DNA from: a virus | Virus record (IMG/VR): IMGVR_UViG_3300020463_000001 | Span: 124,001 to 188,000 of that record | Length of the DNA: 64,000 nucleotides | Strand: one strand, 5' to 3' | In this document: one piece after another, positions 26,298-34,755 of the stretch | Layout: every line of letters starts with the position of its first letter | Numbering within the stretch: position 1 is the first letter of the stretch | Translations under genes and position numbers: made by a program | Notes under the pieces: model-generated | What the model was told of the DNA's origin: nothing | Databases searched by the model: none | Seen by the model: only the letters and a program-made list of their open reading frames with translations

Positions 26298-27492
26298 GGT
26301 TCCCATGTATCAACCTTATACTCTAAAGGATGTGTTTGCAGCATCCGCACAGAATAAATTTAACGTCATATCTACATTCGCTGGCGGTGGTGGATCTAGT
26401 ACTGGTTATCGTCTTGCTGGCGGTAATGTATTGTGTGTAAATGAATTTGTCGAAGAGGCACAAAATACCTACGCAGAAAACTATCCAAACACTCCTATAC
26501 TACCTAACGATATTAAGGAGTTGAGTGGATCAGACTTTTTAGATATTGTCGGATTGGGTGTGGGCGAGTTAGATATTCTTGATGGTTCGCCACCGTGTTC
26601 TGCATTTTCAGTTGCAGGAAAACTATCTCACAATGTTAAAAAGGAAGAGATGGTTGATTTGTTTGGAGAGACAACTATAGTCAATGTGTCTGGAAAACAT
26701 TCAGATGGTTGGGGTCAGACTAAGAATTATTCTGACGGAAAGATGGTAGAGAATATCGAAGATCTTTTCTTTGAGTTCCTTAGAGTTGCAAATGATATCA
26801 AACCCAAAGTGATTGTTGCGGAGAATGTTAAAGGATTGACCATAGGCGAGGCGAAACAATACTATAATAAAATTCTCAACGAGTTCGAAAAGATAGGGTA
26901 TGATGTTTCATCTCAAGTCATGGACGCAAGATATTATGGTGTTTCTCAGACAAGAACTAGGGTAATCTTTATCGGCATTAGACACGATATTACTGAGAAG
27001 GCTGGTTTTAACTTTATGACTGTTGGAAATATTTTTCCGCAACCGTCCAGAAAAATAATTCCCTTGATGGATGCCCTAGTAGATTTAGAATACGATCAAG
27101 AAGAAGTTGATTATCTCACAGAGAAGTTTACTAAAACTGCGTATTGGTTACAGACCGGAAGTAAGATGGAAGACGATCCAAAGAAAGTTTTGACTGGAAT
27201 GGATTATCATCCGAAAGGACATCACTTTAACCTCAAAAGAGTGTCCAGATACGCACCAGCACCCACGCTAACGGCGATGGGGAGTAATGACACTACAGCA
27301 GGTGCATTCCACTGGGCCGAACCTAGAAAACTCACTCTGGGGGAATTAAAGAGGATTCAGAGTTTACCTGATGACTTCAAGTTGACCGGAAAATGGAACC
27401 AGAAATCAGAAAGAATCGGTAGAATGGTTCCGCCAAAAATGATGCAGTCAATTGCTGCGTCTATCTATGAAAATGTATTGGAGAAAATATGA
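26296..27492 (+). CDS. C5-cytosine DNA methyltransferase
   Basis: About 398 residues with the standard order of C5-methyltransferase motifs: motif I TFAGGGGSSTGYRLAGG binds SAM; motif IV LDGSPPCSAFS holds the catalytic Cys (C101 from this start); motif VI is AENVKGL; motif VIII is QTRTRV; motif IX/X ends with RMVPPKMMQSIAASIYE. It would protect phage DNA from host restriction or alter regulation. The start is uncertain: ATG 26296, ATG 26305, or TTG 26269 (with GGTGGA upstream) are all in frame. No cognate restriction enzyme is recognised next to it. Confidence 0.93.
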   Translation: MVPMYQPYTLKDVFAASAQNKFNVISTFAGGGGSSTGYRLAGGNVLCVNEFVEEAQNTYAENYPNTPILPNDIKELSGSDFLDIVGLGVGELDILDGSPPCSAFSVAGKLSHNVKKEEMVDLFGETTIVNVSGKHSDGWGQTKNYSDGKMVENIEDLFFEFLRVANDIKPKVIVAENVKGLTIGEAKQYYNKILNEFEKIGYDVSSQVMDARYYGVSQTRTRVIFIGIRHDITEKAGFNFMTVGNIFPQPSRKIIPLMDALVDLEYDQEEVDYLTEKFTKTAYWLQTGSKMEDDPKKVLTGMDYHPKGHHFNLKRVSRYAPAPTLTAMGSNDTTAGAFHWAEPRKLTLGELKRIQSLPDDFKLTGKWNQKSERIGRMVPPKMMQSIAASIYENVLEKI

Positions 27493-28037
27493 GCAACGTA
27501 AGCCAATTGATCGCTAAACATAATGGTGATGATCCTTTTAACGATGAAGCCCAAAGAAACGCGCTTAAAAGTTTCCTTCGCACAGACCTTGATTTTGTCA
27601 GATTTATTTTAGACTATGCAGAAATAAAAAGTGACGCTAAGCCATGTGATATTATAGATGACCCTTTAGGAGAAAAAAGAGTAGACTTGGGAATAATAGA
27701 TAAAAATTCTAATGTTCGATGTTTAGTTGAAGTTGATTACTATTTCAAATGGGATCCATTTTGGCCAAAAAACTATAAAAATGCTCACGCATTAGAGAGA
27801 AAAATAAAATATTGGAGGGGCAAAAATATCCCATATATTGGTTGTACTTTTAGTAAAAATCTCGATAAGATGATAGTAATTACAGATGAACTTATAACAG
27901 AGTATATGCACACCAAACGAAAAAAGTGGGTAGAACTTCATGGCGAGTTGGTAGAAGATGTTTTCATTAGTATACCCCCCTTCAGAGCGTTTAAGTTTGG
28001 AGATTGGCAAGACGACGAATTACGGAGAGTTTCATAA
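27489..28037 (+). CDS. Unknown protein coupled to the methyltransferase
   Basis: A 182-residue protein overlapping the methyltransferase stop by four bases (ATGA). I do not recognise the family. Its middle has the order RVDLGII (D66), a short loop, then LVEVDYYFKW (E81, D83), and later ALERKIKYWR followed by YIGCTFSKN. This is loosely like the strand-loop-strand core of PD-(D/E)XK nucleases, but the usual final Lys is replaced (E-V-D). It is soluble with no signal or membrane segment. A nuclease role is only a possibility. Confidence 0.6.
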   Translation: MSNVSQLIAKHNGDDPFNDEAQRNALKSFLRTDLDFVRFILDYAEIKSDAKPCDIIDDPLGEKRVDLGIIDKNSNVRCLVEVDYYFKWDPFWPKNYKNAHALERKIKYWRGKNIPYIGCTFSKNLDKMIVITDELITEYMHTKRKKWVELHGELVEDVFISIPPFRAFKFGDWQDDELRRVS

Positions 28038-28723
28038 TGGCAGACTTTACTTTTGCACACAGAAAAGAGGGCTTCGATGCTCACATAGATGCATCTATTC
28101 GTCACTACTCATCACTTCATGATGATATAGTTGCAATGTCTAGATACTTTGTAGAGAATGATACCAGTGTAGTTGATATTGGTTGCTCTACTGGAAAAAC
28201 TCTAGGGGCAATGATTGACCAGAATAAGGAATCGGCTCCTAATGCACAGTATCATGGAGTTGAAAACGCAGATGGATTTGCGGAAGATATGAAATCCAGA
28301 GAAGAAGAATATGTTGATTCTAATCTCAGTTTACATTTTCAAGATGTAAGAAACTTTGTATTTCCTGTTGATTCTTCATTCATAACGAGCATATTTACTT
28401 TACAGTTTATTCCAAAACGAGATCGACAATCTATTCTGGATTCGATATATGATTCTCTTCTTCCCGGCGGAGCATTCGTTTTTTCTGAGAAGACTTATGC
28501 CTCATCTCCAGAACTAGAACAGATACTCACATTCCTCTTTTATGACCATAAAAGAAAAGAGTTTTCCTGTGAAGATATTATGGACAAAGAATATACTTTG
28601 AGATCAATGCTGAAACCAATGCACTGGGACGATTTACTATCCATGATGTACGAGGCAGGATTCCAAGAAGTTCAACCTTTTTGGAGAAATCATCTATTCG
28701 TAGGAGCAATCGCTATAAAATAG
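28037..28723 (+). CDS. CmoA-like SAM-dependent enzyme
   Basis: A 228-residue class I methyltransferase fold. Motif I is VVDIGCSTGKT (residues 45-55). The rest follows E. coli CmoA (carboxy-SAM synthase for tRNA wobble-uridine modification) as I remember it: RHYSSLHDDI with Y24 near CmoA Tyr39; TLQFIPKRDRQSILDSIYDS; LLPGGAFVFSEK; a YDHKRKEFS segment; and a C-terminal AGF...FWRNHLFVGAIAIK. R189 in LRSML may correspond to CmoA Arg199, with a small insertion. The ATG at 28037 overlaps the previous stop (TAATG). No cmoB partner is in the window. Alternatives are other methyltransferases of the same fold. Confidence 0.75.
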   Translation: MADFTFAHRKEGFDAHIDASIRHYSSLHDDIVAMSRYFVENDTSVVDIGCSTGKTLGAMIDQNKESAPNAQYHGVENADGFAEDMKSREEEYVDSNLSLHFQDVRNFVFPVDSSFITSIFTLQFIPKRDRQSILDSIYDSLLPGGAFVFSEKTYASSPELEQILTFLFYDHKRKEFSCEDIMDKEYTLRSMLKPMHWDDLLSMMYEAGFQEVQPFWRNHLFVGAIAIK

Positions 28724-28768
28724 TTATAACGATATTCCAAAAAGTTCTATAAATCGCCAAATAATTAG

Positions 28769-28797
28769 TTGACATTCGCCAACTAGCCCCTTAGAAT
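28769..28797 (+). promoter_or_regulatory. Host sigma-70 type promoter for the VWA protein
   Basis: TTGACA (28769-28774), a 17-bp spacer, and TAGAAT (28792-28797), in the 103-base gap before the gene at 28827. The heptamer TCGCCAA occurs twice nearby, at 28754 and 28776, flanking the -35 box, and could be an operator. The predicted leader is ~25 bases. Confidence 0.85.
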
Positions 28798-28826
28798 AGC
28801 TGTATAGTTTGTTGATAGAGAACCAA

Positions 28827-31145
28827 ATGACCGAAGTTACCGTCTCCAAGAATTCCAAGAGTCTTCTTGCTCGTCTACTTGCGGAAGAAAACATTCGCGT
28901 CGAACACTCTTCAGAAGTTGTGACAGCGAGTTTCAATGTAGAGACTCGACTATTACTTCTTCCTATCTGGAAAGATGAATCATATACTCCTGATATATAT
29001 GACCTTTTTGTTGGCCATGAAGTTGCTCACGCATTATACACTCCAAGTGATCTAGAAGTTCTAGAAGAAGCCATGAAGCGATCCAACCATGCGTTTCTTA
29101 ACGTAGTGGAAGATGCGCGAATTGAGAAGTTAATGAAGCGAAAGTTTCAAGGTCTTCAGGCTCCTTTCAAGAATGCGTATCAAGATCTTTACGAGAGAGA
29201 CTTTTTCAGTCTTAAGGGTCAACCTATTCAATCTCGCAATTTCATTGACCGCATCAATCTCTTCTTTAAGTTGCGATATGCGCTGAACCTATACGCACCA
29301 TCCATCTTCAATTCAGAAGAAATGACTTTCATTCGCAGGATCGATGATGCAGAAACTTATGTGGAAGTTGCGGATATCTGTGAAGATCTTTACAAGTATC
29401 TGAAAGAGAAGCAAGAAGAACAACAGCAACAGGCACAAATGTCTCCCAGTTCTTCTAATTCTGAAGGAGAACCTCAAGAAGGCGAGACTTATGAAATGCC
29501 TTCTGATGATGAAGAAGAAGAATCTGAGGGGTCAACAGAGGCTTCTGGATCCGGAGAAGAAGAATCAGAAGAAGGGCCCAAGGAATCTTCTGGATCATCT
29601 TCTGAAGAACAACCAGAAGAGTCTGGAGAAGAGACCGAAGAACAATCTACCGCATCATCTTCTGAAGAAAAGAAAAATCCTCAAGATGGAAATCAGTCAA
29701 GCGTCTTTACCGATGAGTTCACTTCAGAGACTAGTGAGTCTCTAGAAGAAAATCTCAAGGAGATGGTTAATGAAAATACTCGCGAAAGTGTTTACATCAA
29801 TCTTCACAGTAACTATGAACTAGAGAAGTATGTCCATGACTATACAGAAGTTCAGGCAGACTTTGAACGCGAGGTATCTGCAGTAGAAGTACTTCATCGT
29901 CAACAATATAGTCACGGTGATGCACCAGAGTTAAATTTTCCTTCTCTGAAAGAATTGATCTCAGAAAACTCAAAGACCATTTCTTATCTTGTAAAAGAAT
30001 TCGAAATGAAGAAAGCTGCTCGCGCACAGGCATTGAGTTCAGAATCCAAGACTGGTGCGATCAACACTTCCAAGTTGTGGAGTTATCAAGTCAACGAAGA
30101 TATTTTCCTTCGTAAGACTAACACTCCAGACGGCAAGAATCATGGTATGGTTATGGTAGTAGACTGGAGTGGATCTATGGGATCTACTGTTCTTAACACT
30201 GTCAAACAGACCATCGTTCTCGCAACATTTTGTAAGAGAGTTGGAATTCCTTTTGAGGTCTACAACTTTACCAGTGTTAATAAGAAGGCTGTTCCGGAAC
30301 CAAGTATCTTGCCATTATCGGAAGGAGACATTCTTCTAAGGAGTATCGCATTGCGAAATACGTTATCCAGTAGAATGAGTGGCAAGGTCTTTAATCAGGC
30401 CTGTCAAAACTATCTGAACATTGCTGCGATAGTAGGGAATGCGATAGGGGCATACTACATTCCTTATCGATTGATGCATACTGCAGTCTCTGAGGATCAG
30501 TTTGGTGCCACTCCTACTAATCAGGCACTGGTTCTTCTAGACAGAGTGATTCCTAAGTTCCGCAAAGAAAATTCTTTAGAGAAGGTTAACTTAGTTCTAT
30601 TGACTGATGGAGAACCTACCGATCATCTTACTTATAAGAAAATAGATGATGACTATCCAACGGAACGAACAACTAGATATGCTTCGAACATTTATGTGCG
30701 AGATACATCTACTAATGAGACTTATCGCATGGTTGCTGAGAATGAGTATAGTGGAATTGACGGTTTCGACTCTTCTAAGTTTCTTATCAAGATCTTGCGA
30801 GAGAAGCATGGGATCAATTCTATTGGATTCTATCTCTTGAATTCTCATGGGAGAACTGAGATTAAACGAGTCATTCAAAGATTTGTTAACTACAATCTAC
30901 AACCATACATGGAAGAGTATCGCACTCTGCGAAAAGAATTCAACAAGAATAACTTCTTTGTTGCGACTAACTCAGGACACAATGAGTACTATATCATCAA
31001 TGCGAAGGTAGATCCTAAGACTGATGAGTTGGATGTAAATTCATCTATGTCAAAGGCTGCAATCGCAAAAAGCTTCATGAGTCACAATAGATCTAAGGTT
31101 GTAAACCGACAATTATTAAATAAATTTGTCGATTTAGTAAAATAG
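28827..31145 (+). CDS. VWA-domain protein with zincin-like N-terminus (CobT-like)
   Basis: A 772-residue protein. The N-terminal domain has GHEVAHAL (HExxH, residues 64-68) and LNVVEDARIEK (~91-101), the usual layout of a zinc metallopeptidase with a distal Glu ligand. Residues ~195-310 are a very acidic Ser/Glu-rich linker. A von Willebrand A domain follows, with the MIDAS motif DWSGSMG (D446) and LLTDGEPTD. This architecture resembles the CobT subunit of cobaltochelatase and other partners of MoxR/CobS AAA+ ATPases, and such an ATPase is the next gene. ATG 28827 is chosen over the in-frame TTG 28809. Its role in infection is unknown. Confidence 0.82.
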   Translation: MTEVTVSKNSKSLLARLLAEENIRVEHSSEVVTASFNVETRLLLLPIWKDESYTPDIYDLFVGHEVAHALYTPSDLEVLEEAMKRSNHAFLNVVEDARIEKLMKRKFQGLQAPFKNAYQDLYERDFFSLKGQPIQSRNFIDRINLFFKLRYALNLYAPSIFNSEEMTFIRRIDDAETYVEVADICEDLYKYLKEKQEEQQQQAQMSPSSSNSEGEPQEGETYEMPSDDEEEESEGSTEASGSGEEESEEGPKESSGSSSEEQPEESGEETEEQSTASSSEEKKNPQDGNQSSVFTDEFTSETSESLEENLKEMVNENTRESVYINLHSNYELEKYVHDYTEVQADFEREVSAVEVLHRQQYSHGDAPELNFPSLKELISENSKTISYLVKEFEMKKAARAQALSSESKTGAINTSKLWSYQVNEDIFLRKTNTPDGKNHGMVMVVDWSGSMGSTVLNTVKQTIVLATFCKRVGIPFEVYNFTSVNKKAVPEPSILPLSEGDILLRSIALRNTLSSRMSGKVFNQACQNYLNIAAIVGNAIGAYYIPYRLMHTAVSEDQFGATPTNQALVLLDRVIPKFRKENSLEKVNLVLLTDGEPTDHLTYKKIDDDYPTERTTRYASNIYVRDTSTNETYRMVAENEYSGIDGFDSSKFLIKILREKHGINSIGFYLLNSHGRTEIKRVIQRFVNYNLQPYMEEYRTLRKEFNKNNFFVATNSGHNEYYIINAKVDPKTDELDVNSSMSKAAIAKSFMSHNRSKVVNRQLLNKFVDLVK

Positions 31146-31148
31146 CCC

Positions 31149-31177
31149 TTGACAAAGAGCTAAGAATAGATTAGCAT
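31149..31177 (+). promoter_or_regulatory. Host sigma-70 type promoter for the CobS-like ATPase
   Basis: TTGACA (31149-31154), a 17-bp spacer, and TAGCAT (31172-31177), within the 65-base gap. The ribosome site is GAGAGAGA before the ATG at 31211. Confidence 0.8.
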
Positions 31178-31210
31178 ATAAACTGGAATTTTTAACTGAG
31201 AGAGAAAATT

Positions 31211-32380
31211 ATGCCTCGCACTGCAAACCTAGAAACCCGAAAGACTCTTCTTACCGCCCTTCAAGAAGAAGCGGTTGATGGAATTGTCACTACAGGTCAA
31301 ATCAAGGCTGCTGCTAAGAAGATTGGATCTTCTAGTACTAAATGGTTGCGTTCAATGGAACTGAAAGTTTCTTACGGAAAGTATCAACTTCCGGAAAGTG
31401 TTGCCGGAACTCCGCCAACTAAAACTCAAACAGTATCTAAGGTTGTCGAAGAGACTTCTATCGATATTTCATTGGAACAAAATCTGGTTCCGGCAAAAGA
31501 TCCCAACTTCGTCAAGTTTGGATTCTACAATGATCTCAAGACCATCGTAGGTTCTAAGATGTTCTATCCGGTATTCATCACTGGTCTTTCTGGAAATGGT
31601 AAGACTCATGGTGCTCAACAAGTTTGTGCGGCTCTCAAGCGAGAGTGTATCACCATCCCGATAACTGTTGAGACAGATGAGTCGGATCTTTTAGGAGATA
31701 AGACTCTAGTGGATGGAAACATCCGATTTGTTCCTGGCCCTGTAGTTCGGGCGATGGAAACTGGTGCGGTTTTGATCTTGGATGAGATTGACCTTGCATC
31801 AAATAAGATTATGTGTCTTCAGTCTATCATTGACGGCAAGGGAGTTTTTCTTAAGAAGGACAACCGATTCGTAATTCCTAAGAAGGGATTCACTGTCATT
31901 GCGACTGCGAACACTAAAGGTAAAGGATCCGACGATGGTCGATTCATTGGAACCAATGTCCTAAACGAAGCTTTCCTAGAGCGATTCAAGGTTACTTTCG
32001 AACAAGAGTATCCTACTCAGGTTACTGAGAAGAAGATTCTAAACAACTACCTTGAATCCTTCGGCGTGAAGGATGCAGAGTTCGCGGAAGATTTGACCGT
32101 ATGGGCTTCTGCAATTCGTAAGACCTTCATGGAAGGCGGTTGTGATGAGTTGATCTCTACTCGCCGCCTGGTTCACATTGTCGAGACTTTCTCAATCTTC
32201 AAGAACAAAATGAAGTCTATTGAATTGTGCGTCAGTCGTTTTGATGAAGATACTAAGGCATCATTCATCGATCTCTTTGAGAAGATCAGTGACCCGAATG
32301 AAGAGTTTCAAGACTCTTCATGCGAGGGTCAGATTCCAGAAGGATCCGACTATGCCTCTGATAATGACACTGCGTTTTAA
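31211..32380 (+). CDS. cobS: CobS-like AAA+ ATPase
   Basis: A 389-residue MoxR/CobS-type AAA+ ATPase. Walker A is GLSGNGKT (residues 125-132), Walker B is AVLILDEIDLAS, sensor 1 is VIATANTKG, and the arginine-finger region is LNEAFLERF. The first ~100 residues are a separate DNA- or partner-binding-like domain. Genes of this type are widespread in T4-like marine phages and are annotated cobS, but participation in cobalamin synthesis is not established. The adjacent VWA gene suggests the two form an ATP-driven remodelling complex. Confidence 0.88.
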   Translation: MPRTANLETRKTLLTALQEEAVDGIVTTGQIKAAAKKIGSSSTKWLRSMELKVSYGKYQLPESVAGTPPTKTQTVSKVVEETSIDISLEQNLVPAKDPNFVKFGFYNDLKTIVGSKMFYPVFITGLSGNGKTHGAQQVCAALKRECITIPITVETDESDLLGDKTLVDGNIRFVPGPVVRAMETGAVLILDEIDLASNKIMCLQSIIDGKGVFLKKDNRFVIPKKGFTVIATANTKGKGSDDGRFIGTNVLNEAFLERFKVTFEQEYPTQVTEKKILNNYLESFGVKDAEFAEDLTVWASAIRKTFMEGGCDELISTRRLVHIVETFSIFKNKMKSIELCVSRFDEDTKASFIDLFEKISDPNEEFQDSSCEGQIPEGSDYASDNDTAF

Positions 32381-32389
32381 GGATCGAGA

Positions 32390-32734
32390 ATGTCGGCAGA
32401 ATTAAATAAACTAATCCAACAACAGTTGGGAGAAATTAGCAACTATCCGATTGAATACAAGTTCAATGAAGATGAGTTGCTAAAAGAACTTAAAATATAC
32501 ATTGACAAAACCTACTCAATGCATTATTCTAAGAACCAGTTTCAATCGACAGAGTTTATCATTGACTCTGGCCATGGAACTGGATTTTTAATTGGGAATA
32601 TTATGAAGTATGCCCAGAGATATGGAAGGAAGGGATCACCAGAAGAGTGGCGAAGAGATCTGATGAAGATCATACACTACTCTCTTTTGGCCCTTTATAA
32701 TCATGACAATGACGGAGATTTAAATGATGATTAG
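32390..32734 (+). CDS. DUF3310-type protein
   Basis: A 114-residue protein with the pattern IDSGHGTGFLIGNIMKYAQRYGRKGSPEEWRRDLMKIIHY, typical of DUF3310 proteins common in phage replication regions and sometimes labelled nucleotide kinase without evidence. There is no Walker motif. It overlaps the gp45 start by 11 bases, so its translation is coupled to that of the clamp. Confidence 0.75.
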   Translation: MSAELNKLIQQQLGEISNYPIEYKFNEDELLKELKIYIDKTYSMHYSKNQFQSTEFIIDSGHGTGFLIGNIMKYAQRYGRKGSPEEWRRDLMKIIHYSLLALYNHDNDGDLNDD

Positions 32735-33419
32735 TGAAGATACTCAAACTATACTAAGGAACTTTTCGGGTATTAACCCTTCAATTTTATTGACTGGTAA
32801 TAATCGAATTGCCACAATGTCAGTAATGCGAAACATTCTCGCAACTGCTGATATCGAAGAAGAGTTTCCAGAAGAATTTGGCATCTATGATTTGCCTCGG
32901 TTCTTGGGAAACCTTGCGGTATATCCTGAGTTGAACTTTGGTGACACTTCTGTAATTATGGCAGATGGGTCTAAGACCTACAAGTTCATGGCTGCGGAAC
33001 CAAGTGCGATTATCCATCCTACAACTATGTTTGCGATGGAAGGATCTAGGAACAACCCTGAGAACGTGAAGGCGACTCCTGAGTATGATATCAATGTCAC
33101 TCTGCCCAGTTCTACTCTTGCGACAATCCAAAAAGTCGCTGCGATAAATTCTTTACCAGACTATGGATTGATCACCGAAGGTGGAGAGATATTCTTTACT
33201 GCGTTAGATAAGAAGTCTGATACAACTGATATCGCAAAAGAGCCAGTTGGGAGTAGCAATGTCAATTTCAAGATGTACTTCAAGTCTGAGAATCTTAAGT
33301 TGATTGAAGGCGATTATAATGTGAGTGTGTCTCGCAATGCGATATCTACTTTCAGACATCAGACTAGGCCCATTCAATACTGGATCACTCTGGAATCAGA
33401 TTCTCAGTATGATATTTAA
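32724..33419 (+). CDS. 45: Sliding clamp gp45
   Basis: A 231-residue trimeric sliding clamp (T4 gp45 is 228). It tethers gp43 polymerase to DNA and, as a tracking activator, contacts gp55 for late transcription. The N-terminus ISEDTQTILRNFSGINPSILL and the two-domain beta-rich organisation match. It is followed by the clamp loader genes gp44 and gp62, the conserved T4 order. Two consecutive ATG codons are present; the first is used here. Confidence 0.95.
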   Translation: MMISEDTQTILRNFSGINPSILLTGNNRIATMSVMRNILATADIEEEFPEEFGIYDLPRFLGNLAVYPELNFGDTSVIMADGSKTYKFMAAEPSAIIHPTTMFAMEGSRNNPENVKATPEYDINVTLPSSTLATIQKVAAINSLPDYGLITEGGEIFFTALDKKSDTTDIAKEPVGSSNVNFKMYFKSENLKLIEGDYNVSVSRNAISTFRHQTRPIQYWITLESDSQYDI

Positions 33420-33430
33420 GGCGAAGTCTA

Positions 33431-34369
33431 TTGAAAGATTTATTATTATGGGTGGAGAAATATCGTCCACAAACAATTGATGACTGCATTCTCCCCGAAG
33501 AGTTGAAAGATACTTTTCGGGAGTTTGTGGCCAACAAAGAAATTCCAAACCTACTTCTTAGTGGTGCGCCAGGCGTCGGTAAAACGACTGTAGCGAAGAT
33601 ATTATGCAAAGAGGTAGGTTTGGATCACCTTATGATAAACGGGTCTGAGGATGGAAATATAGACACTCTTAGAACCAAAATAAGGCACTATGCGTCTACC
33701 GTGTCATTCTCTGGTGAAGGTAAGTGTGTGATTCTGGATGAGGCAGATTATCTCAATCCACAATCCACACAACCAGCCCTGCGTGGGTTCATCGAAGAGT
33801 TTGCGGGCAACTGTAGATTCATTCTTACTTGTAACTTCCGCAACCGAATTATCGATCCATTACATAGTCGATGTTCGGTAGTGGAGTTCAAGATTCCTAA
33901 ATCAGAGAAACCAAAACTCTCAGCTGGATTCTATGAAAGAATCAAAAACATTCTTGCAGAAGAAGGCATTGAATACAAACAGAAATCTCTGTTGGAACTT
34001 ATCAACAAGTACTATCCTGATTGGCGTAGAGTTCTGAATGAACTTCAACGATACTCTGTCGGCGGAGAGATAGATGAAGGGATTCTAGTTAATGTCAGTG
34101 AGTCTAGTCTTAAGAGATTAAGTAATACTCTCAAGGATAGAAAGTTCACCGATATGCGAAAGTGGGTTGTCGATAATCTTGACAACGATCCTTCAACAAT
34201 CTTCCGGACAGTCTATGACGGATTGTATTCTTATATGGAACCACAATCTATTCCACAGGCTGTGGTTACGATTGCTGATTATCAACACAAGTCCGCCTTT
34301 GTTGCGGATCAAGAAATCAACATGGTTGCGTGTTTGACTGAATTAATGGTCGAGTGCGATTGGAAATAA
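33431..34369 (+). CDS. 44: Clamp loader large subunit gp44
   Basis: A 312-residue AAA+ clamp loader ATPase (T4 gp44 is 319). EKYRPQTIDDCILP is the family N-terminal motif, Walker A is SGAPGVGKTT (~44-53), Walker B is VILDEADYLN, and the SRC motif is HSRCSVVEF. The start is TTG (33431) with AAGGCG upstream; a GTG seven codons later is the alternative. It is separated from gp62 by one base. Confidence 0.95.
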   Translation: MKDLLLWVEKYRPQTIDDCILPEELKDTFREFVANKEIPNLLLSGAPGVGKTTVAKILCKEVGLDHLMINGSEDGNIDTLRTKIRHYASTVSFSGEGKCVILDEADYLNPQSTQPALRGFIEEFAGNCRFILTCNFRNRIIDPLHSRCSVVEFKIPKSEKPKLSAGFYERIKNILAEEGIEYKQKSLLELINKYYPDWRRVLNELQRYSVGGEIDEGILVNVSESSLKRLSNTLKDRKFTDMRKWVVDNLDNDPSTIFRTVYDGLYSYMEPQSIPQAVVTIADYQHKSAFVADQEINMVACLTELMVECDWK

Positions 34370-34370
34370 T

Positions 34371-34754
34371 ATGTATGATCTATTTAAAGATTATGTCCCA
34401 GCTTTGTCTCATACAAAAGAGAACCTTTTAGACAACGAGGATGAACTATGGGAGAAATCTTACCAACCATACTTGATAAATAAAACATTCTCATACTATA
34501 TGGACACTATCATGTATGCGAATGAGATGAATCAATATTCTATGATAGATAATAAACTTCAATTCGACTATTTACTAAATAGTGTAAGACCAAGGAAAAG
34601 ATTTTCTCCTTGGGCTAAAAAAGAAATCAACTCTGATATTGATTTGATTAAAGAATATTATGGGTACAGTAATAGAAAAGCTGAAGAAGCGATGTCCATT
34701 TTATCTAGTTCGCAGTTAGAATATATCAGAACTAAACTATACAAAGGCGGATAA
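34371..34754 (+). CDS. 62: Clamp loader small subunit gp62
   Basis: A 127-residue helical protein in the gp62 position (T4 gp62 is 187; marine versions are shorter). It completes the gp44/62 clamp loader. Conserved-looking tracts are YLINKTFSYYMDTIMYANEMN and LLNSVRPRKRFSPWAKKE. The call relies on position between gp44 and regA plus these tracts. Confidence 0.9.
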   Translation: MYDLFKDYVPALSHTKENLLDNEDELWEKSYQPYLINKTFSYYMDTIMYANEMNQYSMIDNKLQFDYLLNSVRPRKRFSPWAKKEINSDIDLIKEYYGYSNRKAEEAMSILSSSQLEYIRTKLYKGG

Positions 34755-34755
34755 T

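Noticed and set aside
27489-28037. Calling the gene after the methyltransferase a restriction endonuclease
   Set aside because: Only a loose D...E-x-D arrangement is seen, without the usual Lys and without a recognised family. Kept as unknown.
32502-32530. TTGACA with a 17-bp spacer and TATTCT before gp45
   Set aside because: The -10 box matches only four of six positions and lies within a coding sequence; other evidence is lacking.
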